From the NCBI GenBank assembly GCA_027923505.1, contig BROI01000015.1, forward strand, positions 372,001-436,000: DNA of 64,000 bases. The letters run 5' to 3'. The position numbers and the translations under genes were made by a program. Positions within the stretch are counted from its first letter, which is position 1. Each line of letters opens with the position of its first letter. Under the pieces are notes generated by a model. It saw only the letters and a list, made by a program, of their open reading frames with translations. It searched no databases and was not told where the DNA came from. Below are positions 58,770-64,000 of this stretch, one piece after another. This DNA is from Mayamaea pseudoterrestris. Its lineage: Eukaryota > Bacillariophyta > Bacillariophyceae > Sellaphorales > Sellaphoraceae.

Positions 58770-59076
58770 CCATAGTGCCAAAAACTTTGAAAATCAAAGT
58801 AATTGGCAGCACTCTCTCATGCACAGTCATTGAGCGTTGAAAATCAAAGTTATTGGCACTACTCTCTCACGGACAGTCATTGACTGTAAGCGTTGAAAAT
58901 CAAAGTTATTGGCAGTACTCTCTCATGCACAGTCAGTGACCGTTGAAAATCAAAGTTATTGGCACTACTCTCGCTCGGACAGTCATTAACTTTAAGCGTT
59001 GAAAATCAAAGTTTTTGGCACTACACTAAAAGGCAGAGTCATTGACCGTTGAAAATCTAAGTTTTTGGCACTATGG
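58770..59076. repeat. Tandem array of alternating 50- and 56-base units with 18-base inverted ends
   Basis: Six copies of a unit beginning TGAAAATCAAAGTTATTGGC start at 58788, 58838, 58894, 58944, 59000 and 59050. The steps are exactly 50, 56, 50, 56 and 50, because every second unit ends with six extra bases (as in tgTAAGC against tgac), so the true period is a 106-base pair of units. The whole array is bounded by a perfect 18-base inverted repeat, CCATAGTGCCAAAAACTT at 58770-58787 and its complement at 59059-59076. The left end can also fold with the first unit into an imperfect hairpin. It lies upstream of the phosphotransferase gene. Confidence 0.9.
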
Positions 59077-59972
59077 AGGATAATGTACATCATGAATATC
59101 AATTCATGAATACTACCGCGATGAATCCCACGAAGTTCTCATCCGCCGCACGCACAAAGCGTGAACATTCACAGCCCAATTTTTATACAGTAATGCTTGA
59201 TTGGAATAAGGAGACGAGTCTATTATTTGCATGATGCGATAATCTCTACAAATACTCGAGTACTCGGTTTGCTTCTTCTCTCCTGGCACTCGCTCGCTGC
59301 AAGCGGCGAACCTCAACAACTATCCGCAACACCAGCCGATACACCATGACTAATTCTCGACAACGACAAGACGACGACGAACAAGAACAATATACTCGTA
59401 ACTTCACGTGGACAACAACAATAACAATTAGGCCGTCGTCACACCGCAAAATCCGCTCCAAGTATCGAGTCGTGCCTTTCAGGCCGCTGCACCGCCCAAC
59501 GGAACGCCACTTCTGACAACCGATTGCATCAAGCAACTCAAGGGATCTTCGTTAATAAAGGAAAACAAGGCGTTTAAGAAGAAGGGGCCGCCACCTCGAT
59601 TTTGCCGCGAAGTTTCCAGTAGCAGTGGATTGGCGGGGAGTAGATCGAGTAGGCAGCATGCAATTTGCTTTCATCAAGGCTCGTCGCTGATCATGGTCAC
59701 TCAAAGAATAGATATAGATCCCTTTGCAATTCAGTGCTACCTTACCGGTAGTGTGTTCTTCGTGCAAATCTCCATGGCGTTTTAATAACCGGTTTTTGTT
59801 ACATCACCATGTCAAACGGGAATACCGGTCTACGGAAGCTGCATGTGCGGCCTATTTATAGTGCAGCCCATGCCCAAATCAAGACGCAGGCAATATGACA
59901 GCGTGTACATGTTTGCGGTAGTTTAGGGAATGATACGAAATGAATCTAGTATTGGTCAACTCTGATTTTCGT
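59077..59972. other. Gene-poor region with an open plus-strand frame
   Basis: These 896 bases have no confident gene. On the plus strand a frame with no stop runs about 59430-59785 (about 118 codons) with reasonable codon use (including GPPPRFCREVSSSSG) but no clear ATG; it may be an exon of an unspliced or lost gene. A copy of TACCGGTA is at 59743-59750. Confidence 0.45.
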
Positions 59973-61124
59973 TTACAACCTCATCATGCCATTGACAAAG
60001 TCTCCAAACTGATCCAAGAGCCCACCACCTTCTCGAGCTTCAGTAATTCCATTTTCCAAATCGTAAATGTCTTCAACCTCCGGATTGGATGGGAGCCGAT
60101 TCATCGTCTTGATCAGCCGATAACCTCCACTTGCCGCCTCATCCTCTTGCCATACGGAGAACTCGCGCGGCCACTGTCTTGTCAGCGCTCCCCACGACAG
60201 TGTTCTCAAGTAATAGGCCGTCGGTAATTGATCCAGTAGCCGCTCGCGCAAGCGCCGACCAGCCAATCCGAAACCAGTGACACCCATGTCAACGAGCTTG
60301 GGATTCACAAAGACACTCACCCGCAGATTGAGAGCATTTGCTTCTGTTTTGGCTAGAATGTCCTCCACCGAGTCTGCTTCAGCGGCATTGGGACAAAAGA
60401 AGAAAATGATTTCATCCTTGGAGATGTCTTGAGACTGGACCCCGCCACAAGATGAGAATTGGCAGCAGGCTGGAACCTTGGCGTCAGCTCCAGATCCTAG
60501 CAACCAATCTCTTCGAGCAAGTGCTGCATTTCCTTCGTCCGGAAAATATATACGAGCGATTGGGCCATTCCATGGTTTGGTACCAACTGCAATCTCTGGA
60601 CTCGATGATGATGTGGAAACATTTGGTGCAAGTTCCTCGCGTTTGTCGCCCTCGGCAGCATATGGCTCCTGCGCGTCCAATTCAACTTGTCGCAGCTGCT
60701 CTGCTCGTAGTTTGGCTGCCTGCATGATTTCTTCCTGTCTTCGCTCCATAAGTCCAGGGATCAGTGCATAACAAGTTGCCGAAACATATTGCTGCATAAA
60801 TTCGGTTGACGTCTTGAGGAGACTGTACGTTTCATCACCGATACTTGTGTCAAAATCAATTCGACACCGACTAGTTGATTGCCCCATGGCTTCGTAGTAG
60901 GCCGCAGTCGCTTGAGCGGCGCGCTCTGCTGCGTCCTGCAGTGAGTCTGGAAGATCCGTGACGCCGATGTTTGCCGAAACGCTTGATGCGAGTCTCATGC
61001 TCATGGAGCTCACTGGCTGCGAATGCCGTGATATTTGAACAGTCGACTTGGACGAAAAGGCACTGCTGCTTCTCATTGCTACCAATAGGATCATTAATGA
61101 AAAGATCATTTTAGCAGTAACCAT
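59973..61124 (-). CDS. Plastid DUF1995 protein
   Basis: The protein has 383 residues from the ATG at 61124 (a second Met five codons on is possible). The presequence has a hydrophobic core ([12 protein letters not shown]) ending SSSA-F, then a Ser/Arg/Gln-rich transit part, giving a heterokont plastid address. The mature protein matches DUF1995: [36 protein letters not shown], then [37 protein letters not shown] and [19 protein letters not shown]. Plant relatives include LPA3-type photosystem II assembly factors and other plastid proteins of unclear role. It starts divergently from the PP4R3 gene, 229 bases away. Confidence 0.88.
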   Translation of the reverse strand: MVTAKMIFSLMILLVAMRSSSAFSSKSTVQISRHSQPVSSMSMRLASSVSANIGVTDLPDSLQDAAERAAQATAAYYEAMGQSTSRCRIDFDTSIGDETYSLLKTSTEFMQQYVSATCYALIPGLMERRQEEIMQAAKLRAEQLRQVELDAQEPYAAEGDKREELAPNVSTSSSSPEIAVGTKPWNGPIARIYFPDEGNAALARRDWLLGSGADAKVPACCQFSSCGGVQSQDISKDEIIFFFCPNAAEADSVEDILAKTEANALNLRVSVFVNPKLVDMGVTGFGLAGRRLRERLLDQLPTAYYLRTLSWGALTRQWPREFSVWQEDEAASGGYRLIKTMNRLPSNPEVEDIYDLENGITEAREGGGLLDQFGDFVNGMMRL

Positions 61125-61353
61125 ATTATGAAGGAGCTAATGGGTGAGCGATGAACGATGAATGATGAATGGCATGCGGTCAAAGTTGATGTCTCATTGA
61201 ATATCTGACCGGTACACGCTTGGGCGTTCGACGTGGCAATTCATGCCGTTGAAATCGAATGCTGCCGAGTACTGTATGTATCGACGACCGCCCCGACCAC
61301 CATGGCATGACTGGCAATTCATGCATTGCCTTCCTCAAACAACGCTAAAAACC

Positions 61354-64000
61354 ATGCCTGATTCTGCTGGCAAGCTCAAGCGCAAGCGTACGCCAGACGA
61401 ATGCAAAGTGCGAGGTGAAAATGTCGCCAGTAGTGCAAGTACCGGTAGTAGCTCTAGTGACGATGATTGTGACGACACTGGAAACTCTTCGTCTTGTAAC
61501 GTTCCAAACGGTTCTTCTTCAATAACGTTAACAAACACATCAATTGCTGCATCTCCTGCAAATAAAAATAATACGAAGGAGGGTTGGCGCGTCAAGCTTT
61601 ATCGATTAAATACAGACGGAAGTTGGGACGACTGCGGAACTGGACGAATAACTTGCGCCTATCGCAACTCCAGCGCTTCCGACAAGCAGCAGCATGCGCA
61701 GGACAATACTGCAACGCCTACCATTGCTTCATCATCAAATCCAGATCAGTGGCTTTATCATGAGACTGGTGAAGCGACTCTGGTGGTCACGGCGGAGCCT
61801 CTCAAGCCCTCTGGCAGCGAAGTAACGTCTCAGCAACATCGTTTGCTGCTGCGGACGCGCATTTTACTTCGCGACGCTTACCAAAGACAGGGCGAGAACA
61901 TTATTACTTGGTGTGAACCCTTCTTCTCACTTGGTCGAAATGATAGCAATAATAACATTAGTAGTCATGCTGCTAATGTTGCGGATGGAGATGCAATGCG
62001 AACAGAAAAACATGGCAATGTTACAGGAGAAGCGACATCAACAAACACGAGTACAACAGGCGTCGACTTGGCGTTGTCCTTTCAAGACAATGAAGGCTGT
62101 CTCGACGTTTGGCGGCAGATTCAGGAGGTGCAGTCAAAGGCTGCCCGCATGATGCAAACCAAATCGGTTCAAGACTTGGCGGCTCAAGTGGCGGCCCAGC
62201 ATCACGCTGACTTGTGCCAGCAGCAGGAACGAGACATGCTACTTTGGAATAGCAATAGTAACACGAGCGATAACGACGAAAACGGCAATTCACAACATTC
62301 CTCGTCGCACGGAGGAAGCGAATCAAATCACCGAACATCGGAACTTTCAGTGGCATCGAGTGGAATGCATCATCAATCTTCATGGGCAGCAAATGCAGTA
62401 TCTATCGAGTCCGCCAATAGCAGCAGCAATCACAATGGCAATAACGGCAACTGCCTCTTGTCGTCATCATCACTTCCTCAGCCTCCAACGATTGCAAACT
62501 TGGAGGATGTGGCAGATTCGATTGCCACTCTGCAACACGTGCATCCGCAGCGGGAAGCGCTTGCCATGTGCATTGCCCAAGACGATTGTGCCTACTTGAC
62601 GCAATTATTGGAAATATTTGCAGCGACGGAAGCTAGAGGCAACTACAGCAAACTGGCGACGCTGGCAGCTTGCGTCAAGACGATTCTGCTGTTGAACGAG
62701 CCTGCCATTTTGGAATTGATTGTTACGGAAGCAACCCTATTTGAGCAAGTGTGCTCATGCTTGGAATACGATCCCGATTTACGGGAAAAGGCTAATCATC
62801 GATGGTTTTTGCGGGAGCGAGCGCGGTTTCGTACGGTGGTGCCCATGGAGGATGACGACCTGGTTGGCGCAATTCATCGAAGTTTTCGCGTCAGTTATCT
62901 GCGAGATACCCTGTTGCGACCCACCATGGATGAGTCGACTCTGAGCACGTTGACGAGTTTGCAAACGTTTACTCATGCGGACGTTGTCAAGGGCGTTACC
63001 ATGTCGCCAGGGACGGAGCTGGAAGGTGGGAGTTTATATGATTCGTATCTGGTAAGAGTCATTGATATGCTTTGCGCCGAGCTACATGCGATTTCCGCTA
63101 TGGAGTGGGCGCAACTCGAAACGCGACACGATGGAGAGTCAGCGAGTCACACAGCATTTACCTTGGATCCTTCCATTGTCTTCGACAAGTACGGGATCGG
63201 AGCGAGTCATACAAAGCAATATCTTGCACCACAGGATGGCTCGCTGGCGTCTAGAAAGATGAGAAGAAGGGGATGCTTATTGTTTCTGAAGGAACTTTTT
63301 ACCATGGTTCGAACTTCGTTGCAGCAAAGTGACAAGGATGATTTTATTTCCGTAATCTGCACCCTTGATATTGATCTTAACGAAGGCCGAGAAATTGCCG
63401 ACAACGTGTCGCAAACTAGTCAACAAGTTGAAGTCGGCAGCGTCGCGAGCACAACCAGGTCAGATCGTCTCGACGAAAAGCTTGATCAGGCTGTCAGTAT
63501 TGAACTTCACTCCTTACCTTCCCCGACAAACCTGCTTTCCATGTTGGGGAATGTGTTGGCCGATCCAGGAACCGAGTTGTCCGAAAAATGCGCTGCATTG
63601 GACATTCTTGCGGGAGTAGCTATGCACGATTCTTCTTTGATTCGTCGGCATTGTTTGGAGTTTCATACTTTGCGAACGAAGAGGCTACACGCAACGCTCG
63701 AGAATGTAAAAGAGTTGCCGTATCGACCCGTACCAAATGAACGAAACCAAGTTCTTTTTGTCTGTCCGCCGGACGACCTAATAATGGCGTTGCTCTACAC
63801 AGTGGCCGTGGAGAGAGATGCCGGCATGTTGCTTCAAGTTACGGAGGTTCTGCGGATCGTGCTTGACACTGACATGATGAATGATCAGGGTCCAGTCAAC
63901 GCCGGTGTTGGCGATGAAGCCGACGACCTTCCACATGGCCACGTGGGTCAACAGCCTCAGCCAAATCCTTTGCCAAGCCAACATTATCCCGGCTTATCAG
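61354..64000 (+). CDS. PP4 regulatory subunit 3 (SMEK/Psy2), partial
   Basis: The gene begins at the ATG at 61354 and runs off the window in frame: 882 codons, no stop. An N-terminal Ser/Asp-rich tail (1-75) is followed by an EVH1/PH-like domain that starts [20 protein letters not shown] (about 77) and is interrupted by Ser/Asn-rich insertions. The SMK-1 domain begins [20 protein letters not shown] (about 416) and includes [19 protein letters not shown] and [11 protein letters not shown]4R3 directs the catalytic subunit PP4c to phosphoproteins in DNA repair and signalling through its EVH1 domain, which binds FxxP motifs. The insertions (about 190-390) make it longer than animal versions. The stop lies beyond the window. 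Confidence 0.9.
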   Translation, partial: MPDSAGKLKRKRTPDECKVRGENVASSASTGSSSSDDDCDDTGNSSSCNVPNGSSSITLTNTSIAASPANKNNTKEGWRVKLYRLNTDGSWDDCGTGRITCAYRNSSASDKQQHAQDNTATPTIASSSNPDQWLYHETGEATLVVTAEPLKPSGSEVTSQQHRLLLRTRILLRDAYQRQGENIITWCEPFFSLGRNDSNNNISSHAANVADGDAMRTEKHGNVTGEATSTNTSTTGVDLALSFQDNEGCLDVWRQIQEVQSKAARMMQTKSVQDLAAQVAAQHHADLCQQQERDMLLWNSNSNTSDNDENGNSQHSSSHGGSESNHRTSELSVASSGMHHQSSWAANAVSIESANSSSNHNGNNGNCLLSSSSLPQPPTIANLEDVADSIATLQHVHPQREALAMCIAQDDCAYLTQLLEIFAATEARGNYSKLATLAACVKTILLLNEPAILELIVTEATLFEQVCSCLEYDPDLREKANHRWFLRERARFRTVVPMEDDDLVGAIHRSFRVSYLRDTLLRPTMDESTLSTLTSLQTFTHADVVKGVTMSPGTELEGGSLYDSYLVRVIDMLCAELHAISAMEWAQLETRHDGESASHTAFTLDPSIVFDKYGIGASHTKQYLAPQDGSLASRKMRRRGCLLFLKELFTMVRTSLQQSDKDDFISVICTLDIDLNEGREIADNVSQTSQQVEVGSVASTTRSDRLDEKLDQAVSIELHSLPSPTNLLSMLGNVLADPGTELSEKCAALDILAGVAMHDSSLIRRHCLEFHTLRTKRLHATLENVKELPYRPVPNERNQVLFVCPPDDLIMALLYTVAVERDAGMLLQVTEVLRIVLDTDMMNDQGPVNAGVGDEADDLPHGHVGQQPQPNPLPSQHYPGLS

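Noticed and set aside
58770-59076. CRISPR array
   Set aside because: Units are contiguous and similar along their whole length, with no unique spacers, and the window is eukaryotic nuclear DNA.

Overview
The window looks like nuclear DNA of a photosynthetic stramenopile, most likely a diatom. Three genes begin with a hydrophobic signal peptide followed by an aromatic residue at the expected cleavage point (VSA-F at 50296-50559, SSA-F at 59973-61124, CNA-W at 12131-13351). This is the secondary-plastid targeting style of heterokont algae. A transmembrane nucleotide cyclase fused to a cyclic-nucleotide phosphodiesterase, a DUF2358-SOUL protein, a DUF1995 protein and a Ty1/copia element fit the same picture. 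Genes are closely packed on both strands. Most lack introns, and the introns found are short with GT-AG ends.

Region by region. 63-7119 is a Ty1/copia retroelement with two identical 302-base LTRs, a recent arrival whose interior is broken. 7370-12026 holds a Golgi-type PAN plus PC-esterase-like protein, a CHCHD2-like mitochondrial twin CX9C protein and a secreted Pro/Thr-rich protein. 12131-18527 holds a plastid SOUL haem-binding protein, two unknown or degenerate genes (one a cyclophilin that has lost its catalytic core), a membrane RING-H2 ligase and a tiny mitochondrial membrane protein. 19895-23763 is the seven-exon cyclase-PDE. 23764-26451 is gene-poor and contains a P-type ATPase relic. 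26452-36055 has two large disordered Ser/Arg-rich genes converging on each other, a 42-base minisatellite in a divergent promoter, and several small unknown genes. 37456-45043 has a coiled-coil protein and then a tandem pair of large Golgi glycosyltransferases. The first of these fuses two GT23-like (fucosyltransferase) domains to a GT15-like (mannosyltransferase) domain. 45089-50559 has a TSR4/PDCD2 ribosome-assembly factor, an unknown helical protein, a p24 cargo receptor and small acidic or plastid proteins. 50929-58554 has a RAP-domain organelle RNA protein, a repeat-SPFH-coiled-coil protein with an RS tail, and a choline/ethanolamine phosphotransferase. 58770-59076 is an unusual alternating-period repeat array closed by perfect inverted repeats. 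59973-64000 has a plastid DUF1995 protein and the start of the PP4 regulatory subunit 3.

The clearest functional theme is the secretory pathway: a p24 receptor, two multi-domain glycosyltransferases, a PC-esterase-like Golgi protein, a phospholipid synthase and a secreted Thr/Pro protein. The genes do not form operons. Several pairs share short divergent or convergent spacers. The most noteworthy observations are the GT23-GT23-GT15 fusion and its shortened tandem copy, the repeat-SPFH protein with a vault-like order of parts, the 50/56 alternating array with inverted ends, the TGACGTA-bearing minisatellite, and a mostly intergenic 8-base palindrome TACCGGTA seen nine times.

All exon boundaries were inferred by eye from GT-AG signals and reading-frame continuity. 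No similarity search was run.
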